A stretch of 64,000 bases of DNA from JAEUMW01 sp963734295 (GTDB lineage: Bacteria > Pseudomonadota > Gammaproteobacteria > Burkholderiales > JAEUMW01). Location: NCBI GenBank assembly GCA_963734295.1, contig CAVTGS010000009.1, positions 248,001-312,000 on the forward strand, read 5' to 3'. The position numbers and the translations under genes are program-made. Below, one piece after another: positions 50,963 to 59,211 of the stretch (position 1 is the first letter of the stretch; each line of letters begins with the position of its first letter). A model generated the notes under the pieces. That model had not been told where the DNA came from. It made no database searches and saw only the letters and a list, made by a program, of their open reading frames with translations.

Positions 50963-51319
50963 ATGCAGTACATGCTCTTGATCATGGAGCCGATCGGCCA
51001 GCGGCAGGGCCGGTCGGAGGAAGAAGGTCGCCGCCTGTACGCGGACATGCTGCGCTTCGCCGACGATCTCAGGGCGCGCGGCCTGCTCACTGCTGCGGAG
51101 TCGCTGCAGTCCGATGCGACGGGTGTGCGCGTCCAGGTGCGAGGCGGCAAGCTGAGCCTCGTCGACGGGCCCTTCTCCGAGGCGAAGGAAATGGTCGGCG
51201 GCTTCTTCCTGCTCGATTGCGCGAGCCGGGAGCAGGCGGTCGAGATCGCGAGCCGCTGTCCGGCCGCCCAGTGGGCCACCGTGGAAGTACGCGCGCTCGG
51301 TCCCTGTCACGAAGGGTAG
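50963..51319 (+). CDS. YCII/DGPF domain protein (1)
   Basis: 118 residues from the ATG at 50963 (ATGGAGGCC upstream). YCII-related fold with the DGPF motif in LSLVDGPFSEAKEMVGGFFL and an N-terminal MQYMLLIMEPIGQRQG. Genes of this type are the conserved neighbours of ECF42 sigma factors. Role unknown. Confidence 0.9.
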   Translation: MQYMLLIMEPIGQRQGRSEEEGRRLYADMLRFADDLRARGLLTAAESLQSDATGVRVQVRGGKLSLVDGPFSEAKEMVGGFFLLDCASREQAVEIASRCPAAQWATVEVRALGPCHEG

Positions 51320-51325
51320 ATCGCC

Positions 51326-51844
51326 ATGGACGTGAGCATTCAGAAGATCACCCCTTTCCTGTGGTTCGACCAGCAAGCCGAAGACGCAGTGCGCTTCTAC
51401 ACCTCGATCTTCAGGAATTCCGCGATCGGGATGATCACGCACTACGGCAAGGAGGGGGCGCGAGCCTCCGGCCAGCCGCCGGGGACTGCCATGACCGTCG
51501 CATTCAAGCTCGAGGGCCAGGATTTCGTGGCGCTGAACGGCGGACCTCACTTCACCTTCAGCGCGGCGATATCGTTCGTCGTCGGTTGCGCGTCGCAGGG
51601 CGAGCTGGACTACTACTGGGACGGGTTGTCCGAAGGCGGGGACGAGCGGGCGCAGCAATGCGGTTGGCTGAAGGACAAGTACGGTGTCTCGTGGCAGATC
51701 GTTCCCGCGGCGTTGGGGGAGCTCATGAGCGACTCTGATCCTGAACGATCCGGACGGGTCATGAAAGCGTTGCTCACCATGAAGAAGATCGACATCGAAG
51801 CCTTGCGGCGGGCGGCCGAGGGACAAGGCCCGCGCGCCGATTGA
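51326..51844 (+). CDS. VOC family protein, PhnB/3-DMU9-3-MT-like (2)
   Basis: 172 residues. QKITPFLWFDQQAEDAVRFY, GTAMTVAFKLEGQDFVALNG and CGWLKDKYGVSWQIVPAALG mark the 3-demethylubiquinone-9 3-methyltransferase-like VOC group (name historical; not a methyltransferase). Six bases after the first YCII gene. Confidence 0.9.
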   Translation: MDVSIQKITPFLWFDQQAEDAVRFYTSIFRNSAIGMITHYGKEGARASGQPPGTAMTVAFKLEGQDFVALNGGPHFTFSAAISFVVGCASQGELDYYWDGLSEGGDERAQQCGWLKDKYGVSWQIVPAALGELMSDSDPERSGRVMKALLTMKKIDIEALRRAAEGQGPRAD

Positions 51845-51871
51845 AACCCACGCCATGGAGGAGATCCAATC

Positions 51872-52288
51872 ATGCGGTTCATGATCATCGTGAAAGCGAC
51901 CAAGGACTCGGAAGCCGGTGTCATGCCGGAAGAGAAGCTGATCGCGGAGATGGCGACCTACCACGAAGAGCTCGCGAAAGCAGGCGTGTTGCTCGACGCT
52001 TCGGGCCTGCAGCCCTCCGCGAAGGGCTGGCGCATCCGGTACGACGGCGGCGGGCGCGCCGTGATCGACGGGCCGTTCGCCGAATCGAAGGAGCTGATCG
52101 CCGGCTACACGCTGATCCAGGTGAAGTCGAAGGAGGAGGCGATGGAATGGACCCGGCGCTTCCCGAATCCGGCCGGCGACGGCAAGAATGCCGCGATCGA
52201 GGTGCGCCAGTTGTACGAGCTGGAGGACTTCGGTCCGAGCGATGCCGTCGAGCGCTTTCGCGAGCTGGGCGTTGCGGGCGAGAAATAG
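51872..52288 (+). CDS. YCII/DGPF domain protein (2)
   Basis: 138 residues, ATGGAGGAG upstream. MRFMIIVKATKDSEAGVMPE start, DGPF motif in GRAVIDGPFAESKELIAGYT, tail with a helical RFRELGVAGEK. Distinct from the first copy. 21 bases from the sigma gene. Confidence 0.92.
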   Translation: MRFMIIVKATKDSEAGVMPEEKLIAEMATYHEELAKAGVLLDASGLQPSAKGWRIRYDGGGRAVIDGPFAESKELIAGYTLIQVKSKEEAMEWTRRFPNPAGDGKNAAIEVRQLYELEDFGPSDAVERFRELGVAGEK

Positions 52289-52309
52289 CTGCGGCGCTGA
52301 CTGTTCGCG

Positions 52310-53596
52310 GTGGCACCCGATACCCATCGCACGATCGACGCGGTCTGGCGGATCGAGTCGGCGAAGATCATCGGCGCCCTTGCGCGGATCGTGCGCGACG
52401 TGGGTCTCGCCGAGGAGCTCGCGCAGGACGCGCTCGTCGCCGCCCTCGAGCAGTGGCCGGAGAGCGGCATCCCGGACAACCCCGGCGCCTGGCTCATGGC
52501 CGCTGCGAAGCATCGGGCGATCGACCTCTTCCGCCGCAACGCGCTGCACGCGCGCAAGCAGGAGGAAATCACTCGCGAGATCGAGGCGCAGTTGCACGAC
52601 GCTGCTCCTGCGGAACCCGGCGCTTCGCTCGACGATCCGGTCGGCGACGACCTGCTGCGCCTGGTGTTCATCGCCTGCCATCCCGTCCTTTCGACGCAAG
52701 CCCGCGTCGCGCTGACGCTGCGCCTGCTCGGCGGCCTGACGACGGCGGAGATCGCGCGGGCCTTCCTCGTCGCCGAGCCGACCATCGCCCAGCGGATCGT
52801 GCGGGCGAAGCGGACGCTCGCCGAGGCGCGCGTTCCGTTCGAGGTGCCCCGCGGGGACGCGCTCGCGGCCCGTCTTGCGTCGGTGCTCGAGGTGGTCTAC
52901 CTCATCTTCAACGAGGGGTACTCGGCCACGTCCGGTGACCACTGGGTGCGCCCCGAGCTTTGCGACGAAGCGCTGCGTCTCGGCCGCATCCTGGCGGAGC
53001 TCGCGCCGCAGGAGCCGGAGGTGCACGGCCTGGTGGCGCTCATGGAGATCCAGGCGTCGCGCCTGCGCGCGCGGATCGGCCCGGCGGGCGAGCCCATCCT
53101 GTTGCTCGACCAGAATCGCACGCGCTGGGATCCGTTGCTCATCCGCCGCGGTCTCGCCGCGCTCGCGCGTGCCGAGGCGCTGAGCGCGGCCCGCGGGGGG
53201 CTGGGCCCCTACGCGCTGCAGGCTGCGATCGCCGCCTGCCACGCCCGCGCGCGCACGGCGGAGGAGACCGACTGGCCGCGCATCGCCGCGCTCTACGACG
53301 CGCTCGCGCAGCGCTCGCCTTCCCCCGTGGTGGAGCTCAATCGGGCGGTGGCGCTTGCCATGGCGTTCGGTCCCGCGGCGGGCTTGGAGGTCGTCGACGT
53401 GCTGATGGCGGAGCCCTCGCTCGAGAACTATCACCTCTTGCCGAGCGTGCGCGGCGATCTCCTCGCGAAGCTCGGGCGCGTGGACGAGGCTGCTGCGGAG
53501 TTCAAGCGCGCTGCATCGCTCACGCGCAACGCCCGCGAGCGCGAGCTGCTGCTGGCGCGCGCACGGACCTGCGTTACGCTGCCTCGCATAAAGTGA
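52310..53596 (+). CDS. ECF42-type sigma factor with TPR-like C-terminus
   Basis: 428 residues, GTG start. Region 2 (EELAQDALVAALEQWPESGI, PGAWLMAAAKHRAIDLFRR), region 4 (ARVALTLRLLGGLTTAEIAR, FLVAEPTIAQRIVRAKRTLA), then a 200-residue helical extension (DUF6596 and TPR-like): VVYLIFNEGYSATSGDHWVR, EPEVHGLVALMEIQASRLRA, VVELNRAVALAMAFGPAAGL. This architecture and the preceding DGPF genes define ECF42. The extension is thought to control activity instead of an anti-sigma factor. No target promoter found. Confidence 0.93.
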   Translation: MAPDTHRTIDAVWRIESAKIIGALARIVRDVGLAEELAQDALVAALEQWPESGIPDNPGAWLMAAAKHRAIDLFRRNALHARKQEEITREIEAQLHDAAPAEPGASLDDPVGDDLLRLVFIACHPVLSTQARVALTLRLLGGLTTAEIARAFLVAEPTIAQRIVRAKRTLAEARVPFEVPRGDALAARLASVLEVVYLIFNEGYSATSGDHWVRPELCDEALRLGRILAELAPQEPEVHGLVALMEIQASRLRARIGPAGEPILLLDQNRTRWDPLLIRRGLAALARAEALSAARGGLGPYALQAAIAACHARARTAEETDWPRIAALYDALAQRSPSPVVELNRAVALAMAFGPAAGLEVVDVLMAEPSLENYHLLPSVRGDLLAKLGRVDEAAAEFKRAASLTRNARERELLLARARTCVTLPRIK

Positions 53597-53608
53597 GCTC
53601 GAGGAGAC

Positions 53609-54730
53609 TCATTCGGGTAACGCGCCGTCGCGTGCAGAGACGCTCACAGCGGCATCTCTCGCCTCGCGGTCGATGAGCGCGCGCTTGCGCTCGACACCCC
53701 AGCGGTAGCCGGACAGTCCGCCGTCGTTACGCACGACGCGGTGGCAGGGGATCGCGACCGCCAACGGGTTGGCCGCGCACGCCTGGGCCACTGCACGCAC
53801 CGACTTTGGAGTGCCGATGCGCTGCGCGATGTCCGAATAGCTCGCCGTCGTGCCCGCCGGGATTGCGCGCAGCGCCTGCCACACGCGCTGCTGGAACGCG
53901 GTGCCGCGCACGTCGAGCGGCAGGTCGAGGCCCAGCCGTGGCGCTTCCACGAAGCCCACCACTTTCGCGACGAGCTCTTCGAACGCGGCGTCGCCGCCGA
54001 TCAGGTTCGCGCGCGGGAAACGGTCCTGCAGGTCGCGGGCGAGCGCATCGGGATCGTCGCCCAGGAGAATGGCGCAAACGCCACGCTCGCTCGCTGCGAC
54101 GAGGATCGATCCGAGCGAGCACTCGCCGATGGCGAAGCGTATCGCCGTGTTCGCGCCGCCCGCGCGATAGCTCGTGGGCGTCATGCCCAACACCTGGTTC
54201 GACTGCTCGTAGAAGCGGCCGTTGGAGCCGTAGCCGGCGTCGTAGATCGCATCGGTCACCGTGCCGCTGCGACCGAGCCCGGTTCGTACGCGATTGGCGC
54301 GGCACGCGGATGCGTAAGCCCGCGGCGTGACACCGGTGATCGCCTTGAACACGCGATGCAGGTGATACGAGCTCATTCCAGCATGCTTTGCGAGCGCCTC
54401 GAGGCTCGGGACTTGTTCGGCATGCTCGATGAGCCGGCAGAGCTCGGCGACAAGAGCCGCGTGCCGCTCGGCAGCCGAGAGTTGGTCCGGCTGGCAGCGC
54501 TTGCAGGGGCGAAATCCCGCTCGCTCGGCGTCCGCGGCGGTGAGGTGGAAGGCGACGTTTTCGGCCCGGGGGGCGCGCGCGGCGCACGAGGGGCGGCAAT
54601 AGACTCCGGTCGTCCTGACCGAGTAGAAAAAGGTCCCATCGGCCTTCGGGTCGCGGGACAGGATGGCCGCCCAGCGCGGATCGTTCACGGTCGCCAGCGC
54701 GAGTATCTCAGTCTTCGTGGAAGTGTTCAT
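53609..54730 (-). CDS. ada: Ada methylated-DNA repair protein and regulator
   Basis: 373 residues, three modules. N-terminal zinc/methylphosphotriester domain with VRTTGVYCRPSCAARAP and FRPCKRCQPDQ, the nucleophile being the first Cys; AraC-type helix-turn-helix (ALAKHAGMSSYHLHRVFKAI, VTDAIYDAGYGSNGRFYEQS); C-terminal O6-methylguanine methyltransferase with AIPCHRVVRNDGGLSGYRWG. Removes alkyl groups and, when methylated, activates transcription. Start ATG at 54730. Convergent with the ECF42 gene; full length. Confidence 0.95.
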   Translation of the reverse strand: MNTSTKTEILALATVNDPRWAAILSRDPKADGTFFYSVRTTGVYCRPSCAARAPRAENVAFHLTAADAERAGFRPCKRCQPDQLSAAERHAALVAELCRLIEHAEQVPSLEALAKHAGMSSYHLHRVFKAITGVTPRAYASACRANRVRTGLGRSGTVTDAIYDAGYGSNGRFYEQSNQVLGMTPTSYRAGGANTAIRFAIGECSLGSILVAASERGVCAILLGDDPDALARDLQDRFPRANLIGGDAAFEELVAKVVGFVEAPRLGLDLPLDVRGTAFQQRVWQALRAIPAGTTASYSDIAQRIGTPKSVRAVAQACAANPLAVAIPCHRVVRNDGGLSGYRWGVERKRALIDREARDAAVSVSARDGALPE

Positions 54731-54887
54731 TCGTGCTCCTTCGACGGTCCTCATGGCTCGCAGTCTAGCGGTCGATGGGCAGGGTCGCACTCCGGGTCTT
54801 GCTGCCGAATTCTGCGTCGCGTGAGGAGAGCTACAATGATCCTCGCGAGCTCTCTCCACCGACCTCGGATTACGGCCTCCCGGCAAT

Positions 54888-55337
54888 ATGTCTGCTATCC
54901 CGAACCTGTACAACGAAGTCGTCCTCGATCACATCAAGAACGCCCGCAATTACCGGGTGATGGAAGACGCGAACCGCACCGCGGAGGGCGTGAACGCGCT
55001 ATGCGGCGACACGCTGTCGGTTTACGTGCGGCTCGACGGGGACGTGATCCGAGACGCGAGCTTCCAGTGCTCCTGCTGTGGCATCTCCATGGCTTCGGCC
55101 TCCGTGATGACGGAGGCGGTGAAGGACAGCACCGTGGCCGAAGTGCTGGAGATGTATCGGGCCTTCCTCCATCTGCTGACAGAGGCGGATCGGCTGGAGG
55201 GCGCGGTCGATCTCGGCGAAGTGGCCGTGCTCGCCACGGTGCGGGCATTTCCCGCCCGGCGCAACTGCGCGACGCTCGCCTGGGACACGCTGATGGCTGC
55301 GCTCGAAGGCCGCCGCGAGCTGGTCCAGGGCAGATAG
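54888..55337 (+). CDS. SufU-like protein, divergent paralogue
   Basis: 149 residues. LYNEVVLDHIKNARNYRVME, NALCGDTLSVYVRLDGD, then FQCSCCGISMASASVMTEAV and FPARRNCATLAWDTLMAAL. The three SufU cysteine positions are kept, but the second is in CSCCGIS in place of GSGCAIS, giving extra cysteines in the active site. It differs greatly from sufU at 28236. Not near other Fe-S genes. May be a specialised scaffold or have lost SufS coupling. Confidence 0.85.
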   Translation: MSAIPNLYNEVVLDHIKNARNYRVMEDANRTAEGVNALCGDTLSVYVRLDGDVIRDASFQCSCCGISMASASVMTEAVKDSTVAEVLEMYRAFLHLLTEADRLEGAVDLGEVAVLATVRAFPARRNCATLAWDTLMAALEGRRELVQGR

Positions 55338-55350
55338 TCTGCGCCGGCCG

Positions 55351-56052
55351 TCAACCTCTCGGTGGTTTCGCATGCCAGTGACTCCCGAGGCGGGCGACCC
55401 AGCCTCCGCTCGCGTCGCTGATTTCTTCGAGCAAGTCGGCATCGGTTCTCCCCGAGCTCTTCGACACGTGGAAGGAGTGATCGGCGCCGTCCAGCCAGTG
55501 CATCTCCCACGGCGTCTGCACGGTCGCGAGTGCACGCTCCATCAGGTCGCGACGGCAGAGGGCGTCGCGCGTGCCGTTGAAGCACAGCACGGGTACCCGG
55601 ATGCGCGGCAGATGCGCATCGCGAAGCTGCTCCGGCTTGCCTGCGGGATGCAGCGGATAGGCGAGCAGCAGCAGACCGTCGCACGCCATGCCCTCGGCGA
55701 CGAGCATCGATGCGACGCGCCCGCCCATGGAGCGTCCGCCGACCACGAGCGTGCCGGACCCAAGCTCGGCGCGGGCGCGCGCGACGACCGCGGCCATGCA
55801 GGCCTTCAAACGGGGCATCGCGTCGGGACGGCTGGAACCGTTCTCGCGATAGAGGAAATTGAACCTGACCAAGCCGAAGCCTTGCGCGCGCAGCGCCTCG
55901 GCGAGCCGCAGCAGGCCGCGGTCGGCCATGTGACCGCCGGCACCGTGCGCGCAGACGAAGACGGCTTCGCTATCCTGACTCGTGGCGGGCTCGAAGACCG
56001 CGGAGGTCGCGTCGCCGTCGACTGCGACGCGCCACTGAACCGCTTCAGACAT
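55351..56052 (-). CDS. Alpha/beta hydrolase, KANL3/Tex30-like
   Basis: 233 residues. Oxyanion region FVCAHGAGGHMADRGLLRLA; nucleophile LVVGGRSMGGRVASMLVAEG (GxSxG with Ser); acid in CFNGTRDALCRR; His in LDGADHSFHVSKSSGRTDAD. The KANL3/Tex30 subfamily has this 'GRSMGGR'. Enzyme class and substrate unknown. Its N-terminal region is duplicated at about 56500-56540. Confidence 0.88.
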   Translation of the reverse strand: MSEAVQWRVAVDGDATSAVFEPATSQDSEAVFVCAHGAGGHMADRGLLRLAEALRAQGFGLVRFNFLYRENGSSRPDAMPRLKACMAAVVARARAELGSGTLVVGGRSMGGRVASMLVAEGMACDGLLLLAYPLHPAGKPEQLRDAHLPRIRVPVLCFNGTRDALCRRDLMERALATVQTPWEMHWLDGADHSFHVSKSSGRTDADLLEEISDASGGWVARLGSHWHAKPPRG

Positions 56053-56058
56053 GCGTGC

Positions 56059-56240
56059 TCAGCAACGGGGCGACGACTTCCGACAGCGCTTTGCCGAGGG
56101 TCGAGTGCCGGGGCCCGGCGTCGAGATGCACCCCATCGACGTTGCTGGAAGCGATGACGGTCTGCGCATGATGACGAGCTCGAACGGCAAGTGGATCTCG
56201 ATGCGCTGGGCCAGACCGACAGGCCCATTCCTGCCTCGGG
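56059..56240 (-). pseudogene. Ghost of the SGNH hydrolase gene, middle missing
   Basis: PVGLAQRIEIHLPFELVIM matches the middle of the SGNH gene at 56535 (LVGLAQRIEIHSPLALVIL), and SSNVDGVHLDAGPRHS with TLGKALSEVVAPLL matches its C-terminus. The 280 bases between are absent. With the matching hydrolase start at about 56019-56060 and 56520-56550 this is one tandem duplication decayed by deletion. Confidence 0.75.
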
Positions 56241-56429
56241 TCATCGCAACAGATTCTTGTAGATCTTTCCATCCTTCATGATCACGACGAAGTTCTTCGC
56301 CGGATCTTCGATCAGCGTGATATTCGCGATAGGGTCGCCGTTCACCAGCAGCAGGTCCGCCAGCGCGCCTTCCTGCACGACGCCGAGCTTGCCGGGGTAG
56401 GGGCTTCGGAGTCCCGACAGCGCGAGCAA
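56241..56429 (-). pseudogene. Amidohydrolase, C-terminal fragment
   Basis: 62 codons matching the end of imidazolonepropionase-like amidohydrolases: LRSPYPGKLGVVQEGALADL, LLVNGDPIANITLIEDPAKN, FVVIMKDGKIYKNLL. The other 350 or so residues are missing; the break adjoins repeat copy A. Confidence 0.75.
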
Positions 56430-56443
56430 GCTTTCGCTAGCGC

Positions 56444-56502
56444 GAAGCTCGCCACAAGATGCTTCGCTCCGTCAGGGAAGGCAAGAGGCAAGACCAGGCC
56501 CC
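56444..56502 (-). repeat. Interspersed repeat, copy A
   Basis: GAAGCTCGCCACAAGATGCT through GGCAAGACCAGGCCCC, about 59 bases; aligns with copies at 57682 and 58736. On the minus strand it reads like GGCC...CTTGCC...GAAGCTTCGC. Adjoins a broken amidohydrolase. Confidence 0.7.
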
Positions 56503-56534
56503 GGTGGTGAGCTTCGACGCGCCATTGAGCCGGT

Positions 56535-57203
56535 TCAGGCATGCGTTCCTGAGTGATCACCAGGCGAGCTCAGCAGGGGAGCAACCACTTCCGCCAGAGC
56601 CTTGCCGAGCGTCGCGTGCTGTTCCGCATCGAGATGCACGCCATCGACCTTGCTGGAAGTGACGACGGTGCCGGCATCGAAAAAATGGCAGGCGAGCTCC
56701 GCGCACACTTTCTCGAACGCTGCTGCCAGACCGACGCACTTTCTTTCACCGCCTTCGAACTTCGGAGCGATCGGGCCCTTGGGGGTCTGGATCGGAGGCG
56801 GGGCAACGACCAGTATCGCGGGCACCGGCATGCCCGGCTCGATCGGCGCGGCGCGGATTGCCGAAACCAGGGCTGCGACGCCCTGCGAGGAATGCCAGGC
56901 GTTGTGTTCGTGCATGGACTGGAAATCGTTGGTGCCCAGCATCAGGATCACCAGCGCCAGCGGAGAGTGGATCTCGATGCGCTGGGCGAGGCCGACGAGG
57001 CCGTTTCGGCCGGGCTTGAAGGGATCGTCCCACACGGTGCGGCGGCCGTTGAGACAGTCCTCGATGACGCGAACCTTTCTGCCAGTGGCGACGAGCAGAT
57101 TCTCCATCAGCCCCGGCCAGCGCTGATCGAACGGCAAACGACGGCGGGTGGTCGGGATGATGCCCCAGGAAAGGGAGTCGGAATAAACCAGGATGTGTTG
57201 CAT
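56535..57203 (-). CDS. SGNH/GDSL hydrolase
   Basis: 222 residues. Block I is YSDSLSWGIIPTTRRRLPF, with DS in the GDS position; block III LMLGTNDFQSMH; block V KVDGVHLDAEQHATLGKALA with Asp and His. Esterase or lipase of the arylesterase type; no signal peptide, so likely cytoplasmic. The gene is complete, unlike its ghost. Confidence 0.88.
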   Translation of the reverse strand: MQHILVYSDSLSWGIIPTTRRRLPFDQRWPGLMENLLVATGRKVRVIEDCLNGRRTVWDDPFKPGRNGLVGLAQRIEIHSPLALVILMLGTNDFQSMHEHNAWHSSQGVAALVSAIRAAPIEPGMPVPAILVVAPPPIQTPKGPIAPKFEGGERKCVGLAAAFEKVCAELACHFFDAGTVVTSSKVDGVHLDAEQHATLGKALAEVVAPLLSSPGDHSGTHA

Positions 57204-57259
57204 GTTCGCGCTGCGTCTAGCCGCCTCGAAAGCAGTTTGCTGTGCGCCAACGAAAATGC

Positions 57260-57523
57260 CTAACCAGCGCCCGCCTTGGGTCGAGTCGGCCTTGAGCGAC
57301 GACTCGGGCGTGCTGCGCTCTTCGCGAGATTGATTAGGCCCATTAGAGCGTCGTTCACCGCGTCCCCGTTTGGGAAGACCTTCGCCACTTCCGGCTTGAG
57401 GACGACAACGTTCGAAGCGGCCTTCAGCCGCGCTGCGTACTTGCCCCGAACCATAGTGCCGAAGCCCTGGCGCGTGTACTCGGCGCGCAACTCGTCTGCG
57501 GCAGTTTGCTTAACCTTCTTCAT
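57260..57523 (-). CDS. Small hypothetical protein
   Basis: 87 residues from MKKVKQTAADELRAEYTRQG; then FGTMVRGKYAARLKAASNVV and LKPEVAKVFPNGDAVNDALM. I recognise this 'DELR-EY...VRGKYA...NVV-L-PEVA--FP---AVN-AL' pattern as a widespread uncharacterised family often next to small nucleases or toxins. No partner is visible here. The arginine-rich tail is probably an artefact of extension. Confidence 0.7.
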   Translation of the reverse strand: MKKVKQTAADELRAEYTRQGFGTMVRGKYAARLKAASNVVVLKPEVAKVFPNGDAVNDALMGLINLAKSAARPSRRSRPTRPKAGAG

Positions 57524-57681
57524 GGATTCGACGTTCGCGTTTAGTGGCGGGGTCGCCCGGCACTTGAAACACCGAAGGTCGCGAACGGAGTCTACTCCGA
57601 CGTCCAACCCGGGTCAGGTTTCGGGTGCGGCTTCGACGGACGTTTCAATGATCCCCCCCACGAGAATGAGTTCTCGGTAGC

Positions 57682-57739
57682 GAAGCTTGCCAGAAGAAGC
57701 TTCGCTCTGTCCGGGAAGGCAAAAGGCAAGACCTGCCCC
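57682..57739 (-). repeat. Interspersed repeat, copy B
   Basis: GAAGCTTGCCAGAAGAAGCT through AAGGCAAGACCTGCCCC; same family as 56444 and 58736. Confidence 0.7.
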
Positions 57740-57804
57740 CAACCCTTGGCCCCAACCCCACAATGCCACGATCCCACGCGCAGGACGGTCGCGGGTTGCG
57801 TCCT

Positions 57805-58116
57805 TCAGGCCCCACGCGCTGTGCGACGGACGCGCCGCGTGACGTACTCCTTCAGCACGCCATCCATTCGGGATTGCCAGCCGTCGCCCGTCGCTTTGAA
57901 GTAGGCGAGAACCTCCGGGCTGTACCGGATGGATACCAGCTGCTTCTTGTTCTCGGACGGCGGGCGGCCGCGCAGGGCGCGCATCGGCACCATGGCTCTG
58001 AGCTGCCTCGGAGTCAGCGGCCGAGCGTCGGGATCCGCCTTCGCCGCGGCGGTAATGGCTCTGTCCTCTGCCGCCGTCGGCATGGCGACAGTCGTTCGCT
58101 TAGCTGGCTTCGACAT
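57805..58116 (-). CDS. brnA: BrnA-family antitoxin, orphan
   Basis: 103 residues. PLTPRQLRAMVPMRALRGRP and SVSIRYSPEV-like VSIRYSPEVLAYFKATGDGW with QSRMDGVLKEYV match BrnA antitoxins, which bind the RelE-like BrnT and autoregulate. brnT should lie just upstream; instead a ParE gene follows, so the pair is incomplete. Confidence 0.85.
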   Translation of the reverse strand: MSKPAKRTTVAMPTAAEDRAITAAAKADPDARPLTPRQLRAMVPMRALRGRPPSENKKQLVSIRYSPEVLAYFKATGDGWQSRMDGVLKEYVTRRVRRTARGA

Positions 58117-58182
58117 AGTGCGTAAACTCGCCTCGGGCAGCGGCAGCCGTCCAGATGGGAGCAAGTGACACCGAACCCGAGC

Positions 58183-58477
58183 TACTGTCGGCGGGAACCA
58201 CCATAGCCTGGGCGCCTGCTGTGATGCCTCACAACAGGATTCTGATCCCATCATCTATCTGGCGATAGATCACCGCATACGGAAAGACGTCGAGCGAGAA
58301 CGAACGCCGATCCCGAGATTGAGGTTTGCCGAATCCAGGGTTCCTCGCCAAGATGCTTGACACTCGCTTGAACTCGGCAACGAATCTCGCCGCCAATGCG
58401 GGCGAGCCTTCATGCTCATAGAATTCTGCCGCCTCGGCCAAGTCGCGCTCTGCGCCGGGGTGGAGCTCGATTCTCAT
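58183..58477 (-). pseudogene. parE: ParE/RelE-type toxin, frameshifted
   Basis: Opening MRIELHPGAERDLAEAAEFY, VAEFKRVSSILARNPGFGKP and SFSLDVFPYAVIYRQIDDGI are typical ParE. The frame stops at RILL, but in the next frame VVRHHSRRPGYGG continues the expected C-terminus (AVAHHRRRPGYW in relatives) to a stop at 58183. So one base near 58243 was gained or lost. Overlaps the antitoxin gene (ATGA). Confidence 0.8.
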
Positions 58478-58701
58478 CCAGGGAATCTGGCTTCCAGTCT
58501 TGCGACGGCCTCTTCGAACGGCACGGATTCAACCTTGCCCGAATCCAGCTCGGCTTCCCGGGCATCCGCGATTGCATCCCAGGCGGCTTCGATTTCGGCA
58601 TCCGTATCGAGGCTAGAGATCAAGCGAGTCAACAGGCGCGCCCGGTCGGCTGGAGATAGGCGCAGCACCTCAGCTTCCAAGGCTTCGACGGACGTTGCCA
58701 T
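58474..58701 (-). CDS. Addiction-module antitoxin (PF09720 type)
   Basis: 75 residues, GGAGAG before the ATG. EALEAEVLRLSPADRARLLT, RLISSLDTDAEIEAAW, then AELDSGKVESVPFEEAVARL. Partner of the ParE gene that follows with a 4-base overlap. Confidence 0.88.
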   Translation of the reverse strand: MATSVEALEAEVLRLSPADRARLLTRLISSLDTDAEIEAAWDAIADAREAELDSGKVESVPFEEAVARLEARFPG

Positions 58702-58735
58702 AATTCTCTCCATCAGAATCAGATTTCGCCAAGGC

Positions 58736-58794
58736 GAAGCTTGCCACAAGATGTTTCGCTTTGTCAGGGAAGGCAAAAGGCAAGACCAGGCCCC
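58736..58794 (-). repeat. Interspersed repeat, copy C
   Basis: GAAGCTTGCCACAAGATGTT through GGCAAGACCAGGCCCC. Nearest of the family to copy A. A 20-base partial copy D (AAAAGGCAAGACCTGGCCCC) is at 58852-58871. Confidence 0.7.
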
Positions 58795-58851
58795 ATTCCT
58801 CCACACGCGCGTCAAGGCGTGAGGCAGAGCCTGCTGTCCGAGATGAGAGCG

Positions 58852-58871
58852 AAAAGGCAAGACCTGGCCCC
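58852..58871 (-). repeat. Interspersed repeat, partial copy D
   Basis: AAAAGGCAAGACCTGGCCCC, the right part of the repeat only. Confidence 0.55.
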
Positions 58872-59211
58872 AGCGCTTGGCGCCAGCGCTCTAGGCGCTC
58901 GCGTACTTGCGATTCTGATGAGCATGCTGCGGTTCATGACAGATCCTCCCGTAAAGGCCGTATCTGGCTGCCGGCCACCACTACTCCTTGATCTGAGCCT
59001 CTGCCGCTATCACTTCGGATCATCCCCCTTGTGCCGCAGGATGATCTCCGGCCTTGTGTCATAACACATTCCGGCCCAGTTCAAGGCCGATGTCCGGAGC
59101 AGCTTGATGCCTGATTGTACCTCTTCCCGCCGTCTGGCAAGTGACGGTTTCCTTCTGAGGTCGCGCAACCGACCATCAGTGTGCACAATGCAATTGTGCA
59201 GTAGAGTCGAT
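58872..59211. other. Gene-free stretch
   Basis: 340 bases with no supported gene. The AT content rises around 59165-59230 (CACAATGCAATTGTGCA is a short palindrome, possibly an operator for the small genes beyond). Confidence 0.4.

Noticed and set aside
50795..53434. 879-codon open frame antisense to the VOC/YCII/ECF42 genes
   Set aside because: Covers five recognised plus-strand genes; composition is Arg/Gly-rich with no motif.
53741..55381. 546-codon open frame antisense to ada and running on into the SufU-like gene
   Set aside because: No domain, and it crosses a clear intergenic region.
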